Positions 34,239 to 44,261 of a DNA stretch of 64,000 nucleotides are shown here, piece after piece (position 1 is the first letter of the stretch; each line of letters starts with the position of its first letter). Location: contig JACNJL010000048.1 in the NCBI GenBank assembly GCA_014382585.1, forward strand, positions 21,215 to 85,214, in the 5' to 3' direction. Source of the DNA: Limisphaerales bacterium. Lineage in GTDB: Bacteria > Verrucomicrobiota > Verrucomicrobiia > Limisphaerales > UBA1100. Both the position numbers and the translations under genes were made by a program. The notes beneath the pieces were generated by a model. It saw nothing but the letters and a program-made list of their open reading frames with translations. It made no database searches and was not told where the DNA came from.

Positions 34239-35285
34239 ATGAGATTCTCAATTGCGCTATGTGCACTGGCCATTCTGACACCCGCGGTAATTGCCGAACC
34301 GCCGCCGGCATTGGAGCGTTACCGTAATTTGGAGTTCCCACCGCGACCGGAGAATTTTGACAAGGGTTGGCGTGAACGGGTAGCGCTGGAATTTGAGATT
34401 ATCAATCAGGCCAACCTGTCCTCCCTGCGCGCGGGTCTGACTGACAAAAACGAATTTGTACGATCCATGGCCGCCCGGGCGCTGGGCATTCGTGGAGACA
34501 AGGCCTCGGCCAATGCGCTGGCGGAGGTGGCCCGGAAAGATCGGGAGTTCATGGTTCGCATTCGGGCCGTGGAATCACTTGGTCTGCTCAAGATGAAGGC
34601 GGAGGTGATTGAGGCGGCAAAGAAGGATCGCCAAGGCGCTGTGCGCTGGTCGGCTGATTTGGCCGCTGACCAGCTCAAGAGCAAACAGGATTGTGCCGGC
34701 CAAATTCGGCGGGCGTTTGCGGCGGGCATTAACCGCAAGAAAATGGGCTCGGCAATGATCGGGCAACCCGCTCCGGATTTCACCGCCCAAACGCTGGACG
34801 GCAAGCCCTTCAAGCTATCGACCGTTCTGGGCAAGAAACCCATTGCGCTGTATTTTGCGGCCTTCGATCAATGAGGCGGCTGCATGCATGAGCAGGCGCA
34901 GTTGCGCCTGAAAAAAGAAGAAGTCCTTAAGCTGGGTGCAGAAGTATATCTGATCCAGTCCCATGACCTGCTGCGCACCCGGGTGTTTAAGGAGGAGAAT
35001 CGGTTGCTCTCCCGCGGCAACGGCCCGTTCGCCAAACAAAAGAGCCTCGTCTTCAGCACGGCACTGGCTGATCCGGCGGGACAGGCGGCAGCGATTTATG
35101 GGGTTGCCCGCAAATGCATCCGCTGGGGCGGCTGGGTAGAGAACAACCCTTGTTGGTTCGTTATCGATCGCAAAGGCATTCTCACCTACGCAGCGCATCC
35201 CACGTTTGCCTCGCCTACTTCCTATGTAAAGGAAGTTGACGATATGCTAAAAGCACTGGAGCAAGCTTCCCGCCACTCCAATTAG
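34239..35285 (+). CDS. HEAT-repeat redoxin with in-frame TGA at the active site (candidate selenoprotein)
   Basis: Read through the TGA at 34872-34874, this is one 348-residue protein. It has a signal peptide (MRFSIALCALAILTPAVIA), HEAT-like helices at about 58-150 (FVRSMAARALG, MVRIRAVESLGLL) and a redoxin domain from about 173 (IGQPAPDFTAQTLDGKPFKL). The active-site loop reads LYFAAFDQ-[TGA]-GGCMHEQAQLRLKKE, then VLKLGAEVYLIQSHD, and near the end NPCWFVIDRKGIL. TGA is codon 212 and forms U-G-G-C with Cys215, where peroxiredoxins have TxxC and thioredoxin-like proteins CxxC. The frame stays open for 136 codons beyond. A hairpin with bacterial SECIS geometry follows 18 bases after TGA. The alternative is a nonsense mutation of a Cys codon, leaving two fragments (34239-34874 and 34884-35285). 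It lies 6 bp after a sulfatase. Start is ATG 34239, not the GTG one codon earlier. Confidence 0.7.
34875..34910 (+). promoter_or_regulatory. Candidate bacterial SECIS element
   Basis: Directly after the TGA, an 18-base spacer leads to a perfect 7-bp stem (34893-34899 CAGGCGC with 34904-34910 GCGCCTG) with loop AGTT (34900-34903). The apical loop lies 25 bases from the TGA and its second base is G. Known bacterial SECIS elements need a short loop with G in the first two positions about 16-37 bases after the UGA. The geometry fits; SelB binding is not shown. Confidence 0.6.
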
Positions 35286-35339
35286 CCCCCGCTAAAAGCT
35301 GGCCTTCGCAGGCGCTTTGGTACAGATTCCCCGCCCATT

Positions 35340-36863
35340 ATGATCCGTTTCCTTACGCTTCTCTTTGCACTGACATTGCCCATCAAGGCCGAGAATCGCC
35401 CGCCCAACATCGTGTTCATTTTCATTGATGACTGGGCCTGGAACGGCACCCCGATTGCCTTTGATGAGGCGATGGCCAATTCCAAAATGCCCGTGCTGCA
35501 GATGCCGCATCTCAAGCGGCTCGCACGCGATGGTATGAAGTTTCGCAACGCCTACGCCTCGCCGCAGTGTTCGCCTTCGCGTGTGTGTGTGCAGACCGGC
35601 CAATCCTCCCCGCGCAATGGCTACACCGTGTTCTCGAATGCGCTCGGGCAGGAATATTTTAACGTCAAGAAATCGCGCGGCCTGCCGGTGATCTCCTGCA
35701 TCTCGGATATGACACTCGATCCCGAGGCCGTGACCATTCCGGAGGCGCTCAAGCCGTTGGGCTATGCGAGCGCGCATTTTGGTAAATGGCATATGCGCGG
35801 CGATCCCGGCGCTGAGGGGTACATCGCGCATGACGGCGATACCACCAACGACCCCGGCAACACCGTGGGCAAAGTCGCCCGCCAACCGGATGATCTTACC
35901 GACCCCAAGCTGATGTTCAGCGTCACCCAACGCTCGATGGACTTCATCGACGCACAGGCCAAGGCGAAGCGGCCTTTTTACCTGCAGATTTCCCACTACG
36001 CCATGCACGAGGGCCGCGAATGCCTGCCCGCCACGCGCACCAAGTACGTGAAACATCCCGCCGTGCAGGCCTACTACAAGCGCGCCGGCAAGACCGCCGA
36101 CAACATCAACCGCAAACAAGACCCCGCCATCTGGCTGGGCATGGCGGAGGATCTCGACCGCTGCATCGGCGACGTGCTCGCCAAGCTTAAGCAGGCCGGC
36201 ATTGCGGACAACACCTACGTCGTGGTGATGTCCGACAACGGTTATCGTCACAAGGAACTCAAGCTGCATCCCAAGCTCACCCAGCCCATGCACGCCCACA
36301 AATGGTGGGTGTGGCAGGGCGGCATTCGTGTGCCGATGATTGTGCGCGGCCCCGGCATCCCCGCCGGCAGGACGTTTGATGGCAACGTGGTGAACTACGA
36401 TCTGCTCCCCACCTTCGTCGACTGGGCTGGCGGTCAGCCCGGGAAATTAAAAGACATCGACGGCGTTTCCCTCGCCGACTATTTGCGCGGCAAAAAACCG
36501 GACGAGGCTTTCCTCAAGCGGCACCTCTATTTTCATTACCCGCACAACCGCACCTCCATGCCGCACTCGGCCATTGTCTCCGGCACGGACAAGGTCATCC
36601 ACTTTTACGACCACGACGACATCCCGATGCTCTTCGATCTCGCCAAGGACGAAGCCGAGACGACCAATCTTGCCGGCAAGCATCCAGAGCGCCATCAGGC
36701 GCTCTTCGGTGAGATGATGCGCTACCTCAAGGCCGTCGACGCCCGCATCCCCAAGGTGAACCCGGACTTCGATCCCGAGGCGTACAAACAAATGGAAGCG
36801 TACGAAAAACGCCTGCCCTACGGCCCGTTCAAGGGACGCCGGCCGGCCGGTGATGACGAATAA
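35340..36863 (+). CDS. Secreted sulfatase (CSPSR)
   Basis: The 507-residue sulfatase has a signal peptide ([17 protein letters not shown]). Metal Asp30/Asp31 lie in [10 protein letters not shown]; Cys77 in [19 protein letters not shown] is the formylglycine site. HFGKWHMRG and [14 protein letters not shown] supply the Lys/His and second metal residues. The order of blocks follows the arylsulfatase/N-acetylgalactosamine-4-sulfatase-like group. It is the first of four sulfatases (35340-41748) separated by at most 14 bp, so one transcript is likely. Confidence 0.94.
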   Translation: MIRFLTLLFALTLPIKAENRPPNIVFIFIDDWAWNGTPIAFDEAMANSKMPVLQMPHLKRLARDGMKFRNAYASPQCSPSRVCVQTGQSSPRNGYTVFSNALGQEYFNVKKSRGLPVISCISDMTLDPEAVTIPEALKPLGYASAHFGKWHMRGDPGAEGYIAHDGDTTNDPGNTVGKVARQPDDLTDPKLMFSVTQRSMDFIDAQAKAKRPFYLQISHYAMHEGRECLPATRTKYVKHPAVQAYYKRAGKTADNINRKQDPAIWLGMAEDLDRCIGDVLAKLKQAGIADNTYVVVMSDNGYRHKELKLHPKLTQPMHAHKWWVWQGGIRVPMIVRGPGIPAGRTFDGNVVNYDLLPTFVDWAGGQPGKLKDIDGVSLADYLRGKKPDEAFLKRHLYFHYPHNRTSMPHSAIVSGTDKVIHFYDHDDIPMLFDLAKDEAETTNLAGKHPERHQALFGEMMRYLKAVDARIPKVNPDFDPEAYKQMEAYEKRLPYGPFKGRRPAGDDE

Positions 36864-36877
36864 TCCTTTAACACTCC

Positions 36878-38617
36878 ATGAAACGAATGACACTATTGAT
36901 CGCGGCACTGCTCATTGCAGTCCCGTTACACGGCGAGAACGCAGACCGCCCGAACATCCTCTGGATTACCAGCGAGGACAATAGCATCTCTTGGCTGAGT
37001 TGTTACGGTAGTAAAAATGCCAAGACCCCCAACCTAGATCAGTTTGCCAAGGAAGGCTTTCGTTACCTGCACTGCTTCGATAACGCGGCCGTCTGCGCTC
37101 CCACGCGATCTACTTGGATCACCGGCCATTACGCCATCTCCATTGGCACCCAGCCAATGCGAAGCCGTTACAAGATTCCGCACGACAAGATTCCCTACTA
37201 TCCAGACCTATTGAAAGCCGCGGGCTACCACGTTTCTAATGGCGGTAAGACTGATTACAATATCGGCGGCAGAGACGATAAGGATACTTGGCGGGTCGAT
37301 GGAAAACTAGCCAAGCGCCAGCCCGGACAAAAATTCTTCCAAATCCGCAACATAGGGGACAGCCACGAAAGCCGAGCCTTCCCGAAGAATGCCGGCCAAG
37401 TGAAGACTGACCCCGCCAAAATGGTCTTACACGCCTACCATCCTGACCTTCCAGAGATGCGGATGACTTACGCGACTTACACCGATGCGGTCCAGCGCAT
37501 GGACGCCAAAGTTGGTGAAATTCTCGCTCAACTTAAGGCAGACGGACTCGCGGATGACACCATCGTCGTTTACTGTTCGGATCATGGCGGCGTCTTGCCT
37601 CGCAGCAAACGCTTCCTCTATTCGAGTGGAACGCATTGCCCTCTCATCGTTCGTATTCCAGAAAAATGGAAGCATTGGTGGCCCGCCGAAAAACCGGGGA
37701 TGACCGTGGATCGCATCGTTAGCTTTGTCGATATGCCTAAAACATTCCTTAGCCTTGCGGGTGCCGCAGTCCCCAAAAGCTACCAAGGGCGCATTTTTCT
37801 CGGTGGCGACATCGAGCCGGCCCCAAAATACCACCTCAGCTTTCGGGAACGAGCCGACGAGTGCTCTGACATGGTCCGCGGCATGCGTGACGAACGGTAT
37901 GCTTACATTAAAAACTATATGCCTTGGGCCCCTAACGGACAAAAGCTCCGATACATGTGGACGATGACCGGCACCCAAGCCTGGGAAAAACACTACCAAG
38001 ACGGCAAGTGCGATGCGGTGACCGGACGTTTTTTCCGCCCTCGGCCCTCTGAGGAGTTCTTTGATACCGTGAATGACTTCGACAATATCCACAACCTAGC
38101 CAACTCCCCCCAACACCGGGCCAAGCTTACCGAGTTGAAACAGGCTTTACGTAAGAAACAATTGGAACTGTTCGACTCGGGTCTGCTGCCTGAAAACATG
38201 CGGGTACGCCGGGCCGAAGCCCATGGGCTGACGATCTACGAAATGGTCCGAGACCCAAAACTTTACCCTCTCGAAAAGTACCTAGACTTTTCCGACTTGG
38301 CCCTATCCCGAAATCCCACCAACCTGAATCAGCTGATCAAGGGCATGAACGACCCGGACGAAGGGATTCGCTACTGGGCCATCTGTGGCCTGTTCCTTCT
38401 CGAAGAAAAAGCCAAGCCTGCGCTCAAAACTATAGAAAAAGCGCTAATTGACGACAGCACTGAAGTCCAAATGATGGCCGCATGGACCCTGCACAAATTC
38501 GGAGACCAAGAGAAAGCCGCAGCCGCTTTATCCGCGGTCCACAAGGTCTCGAATAAGGACAAACCCCTTTATGAATCCATCAAGCGCTGGATGAACGCGG
38601 TTCACCCAAAACACTAA
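36878..38617 (+). CDS. Secreted sulfatase with C-terminal HEAT-like region (CAPTR)
   Basis: The 579-residue protein has a signal peptide (MKRMTLLIAALLIAVPLHGE). The metal site reads ITSEDNSISWLS, with Glu-Asp where most have Asp-Asp, as in heparan N-sulfatase-like enzymes. Cys73 in VCAPTRSTWITGHY is the formylglycine site, and VVYCSDHGGVLPRSK is the second metal block. After about residue 475 the chain continues with two HEAT-like helical hairpins (LIKGMNDPDEGIRYWAICGL, STEVQMMAAWTLHKFG). A sulfatase-HEAT fusion could bind a partner or the polymer. Codon use looks slightly more AT-rich than its neighbours. Confidence 0.92.
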   Translation: MKRMTLLIAALLIAVPLHGENADRPNILWITSEDNSISWLSCYGSKNAKTPNLDQFAKEGFRYLHCFDNAAVCAPTRSTWITGHYAISIGTQPMRSRYKIPHDKIPYYPDLLKAAGYHVSNGGKTDYNIGGRDDKDTWRVDGKLAKRQPGQKFFQIRNIGDSHESRAFPKNAGQVKTDPAKMVLHAYHPDLPEMRMTYATYTDAVQRMDAKVGEILAQLKADGLADDTIVVYCSDHGGVLPRSKRFLYSSGTHCPLIVRIPEKWKHWWPAEKPGMTVDRIVSFVDMPKTFLSLAGAAVPKSYQGRIFLGGDIEPAPKYHLSFRERADECSDMVRGMRDERYAYIKNYMPWAPNGQKLRYMWTMTGTQAWEKHYQDGKCDAVTGRFFRPRPSEEFFDTVNDFDNIHNLANSPQHRAKLTELKQALRKKQLELFDSGLLPENMRVRRAEAHGLTIYEMVRDPKLYPLEKYLDFSDLALSRNPTNLNQLIKGMNDPDEGIRYWAICGLFLLEEKAKPALKTIEKALIDDSTEVQMMAAWTLHKFGDQEKAAAALSAVHKVSNKDKPLYESIKRWMNAVHPKH

Positions 38618-38629
38618 GCTCATACTCCG

Positions 38630-40258
38630 ATGACCATTCACGCATCGCTCCGTTCACACCTGTTTTGCATTCTGTGGAGTTTCATACTGCTCCCGTTCAT
38701 CACCCTGCCCGCGGCGACCAAACAGCAACCGAATGTCCTCTTCCTCGCAGTCGATGACATGAACGACTGGATCGGCTGCTTAAACACCACCCCACGGGCG
38801 CTCACGCCGAACATCGACAAACTGGCCGCGCGCGGCGTGAACTTCTCCAACGCCCACACCGCCGGCGTGTATTGTGCCCCCAGTCGCGCCGCAATTTTCT
38901 CCGGCCAATTCGCCTCCACCACCGGCTGTTATCAGAGCGCCACTTATTTTGTGGAACACCCCCAAATCGAATCGCTGCAAACCAGCTTCGCCAAGGCCGG
39001 CTATGCCACTTATGGCGGCGGCAAACTGTTTCATCATCCGGCCGGCAACATCGACACGCGCAACTGGACGGAGTTTTTTCTGCGCAATCCACACCAGCGG
39101 AATGCCGGTTGGCCGATGGAATCGTGGAGCAAGGAAACCCCCTTCCCTCACCCGTTCCCGGCCAGTTCGTACAACGCCGGACAGGAAATCAGTGGCGGCC
39201 TCTTTCTTGAGTGGGCGCCGATTCCGAATGATCAGGAGGAACACCTCGCCGACACCCAGCGCGCCAATTGGGCGGTGCAGCAACTCCAGAAAAAACACGA
39301 TCAACCCTTCTTTCTGGGCGTGGGGTTTTACGCCCCGCATTATCCGAATTATTGTCCGCAAAAATATTTCGATCTCTACGAGACTGAGAAAATCAAACTG
39401 CCCCCGATCAAGAAGGACGACCTCGCCGATTTACCGGCTCGGATTCAAAAGATTCGAACCAACCGCGCCCGAGTCCATGACAAGCTGGAATCGCTGGACG
39501 CCGTGGATGACGCGATCCATGGCTACCTCGCCTGTATCAGTTATGCGGATGCCATGATCGGCCGTGTGCTGGATGCGCTCGAAGCCAGCCCGCATGCCAA
39601 CAACACCCTCGTCGTGCTCTGGAGTGATCACGGCTACCATCACGGCGAGAAAGGGCAATGGGGCAAACACACCCTTTGGGAGCGCACCTCCAACGTCCCC
39701 TTCATCTGGGCCGGCCCCGGCGTCGCCAAAGGGGAGCGTACCGACGTCACCGTTAGTCTGATCGATATCTATCCAACCCTTGCCGAGATGTGCCAACTGC
39801 CCAAGCCGCATCAATCGCTCGAAGGCACCTCGCTGGCCGCCACCTTGGGCAAGCCCTCAGAAGCCAAGGATCGCACCGTGTTTTTGCCGTATCTGCAACC
39901 CGGCGAATACGCCGCCATCAACCGCGACTGGCGTTACATTCGCTATGCCGATGGCGAGGAACTCTACGATCTCAAGGCCGACCCGAACGAATGGCACAAC
40001 CTCGCCGATCAACCCCGGCACGCGGCCGTGAAAACCAAACTAGCGGCAATTGCCCCGAAACAATTCGCCCCACAAGCCCAGAAGTTTAACGTCAAACGCG
40101 ATCTCGTGGTGAAAGACGGCCGGTTTGAATGGAAATACCGAAAAGGCAACACCACGCCAACCCCGACCTTTAAACCGCCCGTGACGTCCAAACCCGTCGC
40201 CCCAAAACCAACACAGCCTAAGGAGAAATTACCCAATACACTTCACCTCAAGCGATAA
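38630..40258 (+). CDS. Secreted sulfatase, iduronate-2-sulfatase-like (CAPSR)
   Basis: The 542-residue sulfatase has a signal peptide (hydrophobic at about 10-28). Metal Asp42/Asp43 lie in [13 protein letters not shown]; Cys82 in [16 protein letters not shown] is the formylglycine site. GGGKLFHHP replaces the GKWH block and [21 protein letters not shown] is split across the late motif, both typical of iduronate-2-sulfatase-like enzymes. The last 35 residues are a Pro/Thr/Lys-rich tail ([19 protein letters not shown]) of unknown role, perhaps a cell-surface spacer. Its stop overlaps the next gene start (TAATG). Confidence 0.93.
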   Translation: MTIHASLRSHLFCILWSFILLPFITLPAATKQQPNVLFLAVDDMNDWIGCLNTTPRALTPNIDKLAARGVNFSNAHTAGVYCAPSRAAIFSGQFASTTGCYQSATYFVEHPQIESLQTSFAKAGYATYGGGKLFHHPAGNIDTRNWTEFFLRNPHQRNAGWPMESWSKETPFPHPFPASSYNAGQEISGGLFLEWAPIPNDQEEHLADTQRANWAVQQLQKKHDQPFFLGVGFYAPHYPNYCPQKYFDLYETEKIKLPPIKKDDLADLPARIQKIRTNRARVHDKLESLDAVDDAIHGYLACISYADAMIGRVLDALEASPHANNTLVVLWSDHGYHHGEKGQWGKHTLWERTSNVPFIWAGPGVAKGERTDVTVSLIDIYPTLAEMCQLPKPHQSLEGTSLAATLGKPSEAKDRTVFLPYLQPGEYAAINRDWRYIRYADGEELYDLKADPNEWHNLADQPRHAAVKTKLAAIAPKQFAPQAQKFNVKRDLVVKDGRFEWKYRKGNTTPTPTFKPPVTSKPVAPKPTQPKEKLPNTLHLKR

Positions 40259-41748
40259 TGAACAGAACGAAATCAATGATCGCTATATCACGTGTTATAA
40301 TCGGCCTACTGTTTCTACTGGCTGCCATCTTAACTGAAGCTGCGGACCGGCCAAACGTATTGTTAATCGTATGCGATGATTTGAACACACACGTATCCCC
40401 CGCCGGTTACGAGCCGATTCACACGCCGGTGATGAAACAGTTCGCTACCGAAGCCCAAACGTTTCAGCGGGCGTTTTGCCAATATCCCGTTTGCGGCCCC
40501 TCACGCGCTTCGTTCATGAGCGGACTCTATCCTGAATCAACTGGGGTACTCGATAACACAGCCGATATCCGACAAACCCGACCGAACACTGTGAGTTTGC
40601 CGCAACATTTCAAACAACACGGCTACTGGACCGGCGGCGTGGGTAAACTGTTTCACACCCCGAAGCACGACCACGGGGACGCTGCCTGGAATATCAATCT
40701 ACGATTCGACAATGATGAGTTGCCCAATGTCCGTGCAGCTCGTCAGAAGTTTGAGGCAGAACACGGTTCAGTAGAAACGGGCCCTAACCGTCGTCGATGG
40801 CGCACACTAAAGAAACAGGTTTCAGCCAAACTCAGTGGCCAATCCCCGCCGGGCCATGGCCCCAGCGGCCTCACTGATGCCCAGCATAAGGATGGTAAAA
40901 ACGCCCGGCAAGTCGCCCAATGGTTAACCCAAAAGACGTATGGAGATCAGCCATTCTTGATCGCCTGCGGCATCCAGAAACCGCATGTGCCCTTTCTGGC
41001 ACCTAACAAGTATTTCGATCTCTATCCGTTAAACAAAATCACCTATAAACCGGACCATCCAAAACTTTGGGATTCGCTCCCCTCATTGGCCAAGGTGAAA
41101 CGCTACGAATCGTTTGGTTTCGAGCTCGGCAAGGAAAATGACGCCTTACGCCGCGAATATACACAGGCCTATCATGCGTGCATTTCATTTATCGACGCGC
41201 AGATCGGAATCATGCTTGAGGCTCTCAAGCAAAGCGGCCACTGGAACAATACCGTGGTGATCATCACCTCCGATCATGGCTATCATCTCGGCGACCATTT
41301 TCTTTGGGGCAAGGTCACTCTATTCGATATTGGAGCCAAGGTTCCATTAATCATCCGCGCCCCCGGCCTCACCCAAGCTGGCAGCACATCGCAGGCGATG
41401 GTGGAGTTAATCGATCTGTATCCCACCCTCGCCGATCTGGCCGGCTTACCCAAGCCGACACATTTACAAGGCACCTCGCTTCGGCCACTCCTTGGGCATC
41501 CGGAACGACTCGGTAAAAAGAAATTTGCTTACACAATCGTCACACGCGGCCCCAAGCTGGGCTACGCATTGCGTAATCAAAACTGGCGTTACGCAAAATG
41601 GCCCGATGGTGAGGAACTCTATAACCTTAATTCCGACCCAGAAGAGAAACAGAACCTGGCCGGAAAACCCCATCTCAACGAACGTCTCATGGAATTTCGC
41701 CAGAATCTCGCCGCCAAACAGATTGAATCTGCCTCCAAAAAACGGTAG
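40258..41748 (+). CDS. Secreted sulfatase, iduronate-2-sulfatase-like (CGPSR)
   Basis: The 496-residue sulfatase has a membrane-like leader (about residues 8-28, VIIGLLFLLAAILTEAA). Metal Asp40/Asp41 lie in IVCDDLNTHVSP; Cys79 in VCGPSRASFMSGLYPES is the formylglycine site. VGKLFHTPKHD and ITSDHGYHLGDHFLWGK are the family late motifs. The start shares bases with the previous stop (overlap of one base in TAATG), so translational coupling is expected. Its 5' third is more AT-rich than its neighbours. Confidence 0.93.
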   Translation: MNRTKSMIAISRVIIGLLFLLAAILTEAADRPNVLLIVCDDLNTHVSPAGYEPIHTPVMKQFATEAQTFQRAFCQYPVCGPSRASFMSGLYPESTGVLDNTADIRQTRPNTVSLPQHFKQHGYWTGGVGKLFHTPKHDHGDAAWNINLRFDNDELPNVRAARQKFEAEHGSVETGPNRRRWRTLKKQVSAKLSGQSPPGHGPSGLTDAQHKDGKNARQVAQWLTQKTYGDQPFLIACGIQKPHVPFLAPNKYFDLYPLNKITYKPDHPKLWDSLPSLAKVKRYESFGFELGKENDALRREYTQAYHACISFIDAQIGIMLEALKQSGHWNNTVVIITSDHGYHLGDHFLWGKVTLFDIGAKVPLIIRAPGLTQAGSTSQAMVELIDLYPTLADLAGLPKPTHLQGTSLRPLLGHPERLGKKKFAYTIVTRGPKLGYALRNQNWRYAKWPDGEELYNLNSDPEEKQNLAGKPHLNERLMEFRQNLAAKQIESASKKR

Positions 41749-41761
41749 TCTTATTGCCGGT

Positions 41762-44239
41762 TTGGCATCACTTATTTTCCATCCACGCTTACGCGTTTTC
41801 GTCTGCTTACTTGGCTTTGTCCTGGGAGGGCTGTCGTCCGTTCAGGCCGAGCGCCCATCGCCGCTGCAGTCTTACAAAACCGATATTCTGCCGCTCATTC
41901 AAAAGCATTGCGTCCAATGCCACGGGCCGGAGAAACAGAAGGGCAAGTTTCGGATTGATACGCTCGGGGCAAATTTGCACGAAGGCGAAAGTGCCGGCTA
42001 CTGGCATGAGGTGCTGGACCAGCTCAACGAAGGTGAGATGCCGCCAACGGACGAAAAGCAGCTGACCCAGACCGAGCTGAACCGCTTTACCGCCTGGCTG
42101 GAATCGGGTCTCAAACAAGCCGCCGCCAAGCGTTCAAGCACGGGCGGACGTCAACTCATGCGACGCATGAGCCAGTACGAGTACCAGTACACGCTGGAGG
42201 ATTTACTGGGCGGCCGGCTCGATTACACCGCCCACATCCCCGGCGATCTCTCAGGCGAGGACGGCCTCATGACCAACGCCAAACACCTCGGCATGTCGCC
42301 CGTGCTCATGAACGGCTATATGGAAGTGGCGCTCATGGCGCTCGACGAAGCCCTGCCGGAGACGCCCAGCAAGATTCACAAGGCGACTCACACTCAATTC
42401 CAGCCCGCCAAGATTCGTGGCCAACGAGAATTGGGGGTTCCCAAACGCAAGAATGGCGAACCCAAGCCCAAGACCCAAATCGTACGGACCGATCCGCGCG
42501 TCATTGCGCCGACTCCCGGTTTCAAGCTCTCCCACTTCAAGGCGGACCTGCCGCGCAAGGTCACCTTCGTGGAACGCCCCTTTTCCGGTCGGTTCGCCAT
42601 TCGCTTGAAGGTGAAGGCCACGGCGGATTCCATCGGTCGCCTGCCGGAGCTGACCCTTCACGTCGGCCACCGTGCCTCGGGCGATTACGACCCCAAGAAA
42701 ATCATGGGCCGTCAAATGGTCGATCCCGCCAAGGGCGAACACGTCATTGAATTCACCGGCAACATCGAGGATTTCCCGCTCGGCAAAAAAGACGGCTACT
42801 ACAATGGCAGCGGCAGTCACGATGTGACGCACCTGTCCGTGTACGTTTGGAACACCGCCGAGCCAAAGGAACGGTACACTCGGTTCACGCCACTCGACGA
42901 GGTGGACGAGCCATTGATCCATCTGGTGTCCGTGGAAATGGAAGGGCCGCTCTTGGACGGGTATCCCAGCGAGACGGCCAGAAACCTCTTCCCGCCCCAG
43001 CCGGCCAACCTCAATGAAGCCGCGCACATCCGGCAAACACTCGCCACCTTCATCGGCCGCGCCTTCCGCCGCGAAGCTCGTCCGGAGGAAGTAGACAACG
43101 CCTTCGCCGCTTTCGGACGTTTCAAAAAACTGACCGGCGACGACCAAGACGCCATGCGCAAGACGATGGCCACCCTGCTCGTCTCCCCGAAATTCCTCTA
43201 CCTCGTGGAGCCCTCGCCTGAAGCCAAGCCCAAACAGGCCCGGCGGCTCAACGCCTATGAACTGGCCACCCGCCTCTCCTATTTTCTCTGGGCCTCCATG
43301 CCCGACAACGAATTGCTCGCCCTCGCCGCCAACGGTCAATTGCTGCGGCCCGAGGTCCTCAAGGAACAAGTTACGCGCATGCGCAAGGACGCCAAGTTCC
43401 GCCGGTTCGCCCGGCACTTCAGCCACCAATGGCTCGGCCTGCCGTCGCTGGAGAACGTCGCCATCAACCCCAAGCTGCACCCTGATTTCACTGACGCCAC
43501 CCGCGAAGCGCTCAAGGAGGAAACCCTCGCCTTTGCCGAGCACGTTTTCGCCCACGACCTCAGCGCGCTGAATTTCGTTCAGTCGGACTTCGCCATGCTC
43601 AACAACACACTGGCCAAGCATTACGACATTGCAAACGTGCACGGCTCGCATTTTCGTCCCGTGAAGCTGGCCGCCCAATCCGCCCGCGGCGGCGTGCTCA
43701 CGCAGGGCAGCGTGCTGCTCATGGGCAGTGACGGCGCCGAATCCAACCCCATCTACCGCGGCGTGTGGCTCCGCAAACGCCTCTTCGCCGATCCGCCGCC
43801 ACCACCGCCGCCCGGCGCGCCGCCCTTGGAGAAGAAGGACGATTCCAAGCTCTCCCTCAAGGAACAGATCGCGGCGCACCGCGAGAACGCCGCCTGCGCC
43901 CGCTGCCACAACAAGATCGATCCGTGGGGCATTGCCTTCGAGGCCTACGATCCCACCGGCCGCCTCAAGGCCACCGCCTTCGATGCCTCCACCATTTTGC
44001 CCGACGGCGCGGAAATCGACGGACTACAGGCCCTGCAAGATTACGTGCTCGAAAAGAAATCGCGCGACTTCGCCCACGGCTTCGTCCGCCGCATCACCGG
44101 CTACGCGCTGGGCCGTCAACTTGAGTACTCCGATGATCCGCTCGTCGAACAACTCACCGACAATTTGATTGCCAACGAATATCGCGCCGGTAGCCTTATC
44201 GAAGGTCTGGTCACCAGCGCCGCTTTTCTCACCAAATAG
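41762..44239 (+). CDS. PSCyt1-DUF1592-DUF1588-DUF1585 cytochrome-like protein (TTG start proposed)
   Basis: No ATG suits this gene. The open frame runs back into the previous sulfatase, but a TTG at 41762, 13 bp after that gene's stop, gives a good signal peptide (about residues 1-29, VFVCLLGFVLGGLSSVQA). From there the protein has 825 residues: a PSCyt1 haem motif C50-x-x-C53-H54 (HCVQCHGPEKQKGKFRIDT), DUF1587-like SQYEYQYTLEDLLGG, a long beta domain (about 180-410), DUF1595/1592 (TRLSYFLWASMPDNELLA), DUF1588 (RGGVLTQGSVLLMGSDGAE, second motif CARCH) and DUF1585. It pairs with DUF1552 22 bp downstream. The start codon is the uncertain part. Confidence 0.88.
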   Translation: MASLIFHPRLRVFVCLLGFVLGGLSSVQAERPSPLQSYKTDILPLIQKHCVQCHGPEKQKGKFRIDTLGANLHEGESAGYWHEVLDQLNEGEMPPTDEKQLTQTELNRFTAWLESGLKQAAAKRSSTGGRQLMRRMSQYEYQYTLEDLLGGRLDYTAHIPGDLSGEDGLMTNAKHLGMSPVLMNGYMEVALMALDEALPETPSKIHKATHTQFQPAKIRGQRELGVPKRKNGEPKPKTQIVRTDPRVIAPTPGFKLSHFKADLPRKVTFVERPFSGRFAIRLKVKATADSIGRLPELTLHVGHRASGDYDPKKIMGRQMVDPAKGEHVIEFTGNIEDFPLGKKDGYYNGSGSHDVTHLSVYVWNTAEPKERYTRFTPLDEVDEPLIHLVSVEMEGPLLDGYPSETARNLFPPQPANLNEAAHIRQTLATFIGRAFRREARPEEVDNAFAAFGRFKKLTGDDQDAMRKTMATLLVSPKFLYLVEPSPEAKPKQARRLNAYELATRLSYFLWASMPDNELLALAANGQLLRPEVLKEQVTRMRKDAKFRRFARHFSHQWLGLPSLENVAINPKLHPDFTDATREALKEETLAFAEHVFAHDLSALNFVQSDFAMLNNTLAKHYDIANVHGSHFRPVKLAAQSARGGVLTQGSVLLMGSDGAESNPIYRGVWLRKRLFADPPPPPPPGAPPLEKKDDSKLSLKEQIAAHRENAACARCHNKIDPWGIAFEAYDPTGRLKATAFDASTILPDGAEIDGLQALQDYVLEKKSRDFAHGFVRRITGYALGRQLEYSDDPLVEQLTDNLIANEYRAGSLIEGLVTSAAFLTK

Positions 44240-44261
44240 ATTTAGCAACACTCATAAGCAC

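Noticed and set aside
34884..35285. Independent 133-residue gene starting at ATG 34884
   Set aside because: It would begin after the active-site Cys motif start, lacks a ribosome binding site, and is in the same frame as the upstream redoxin half; it is better read as the continuation past TGA.
42251..43909. 552-residue minus-strand ORF
   Set aside because: Mirror frame of the DUF1592 gene at 41762; low-complexity and without signal or motif.
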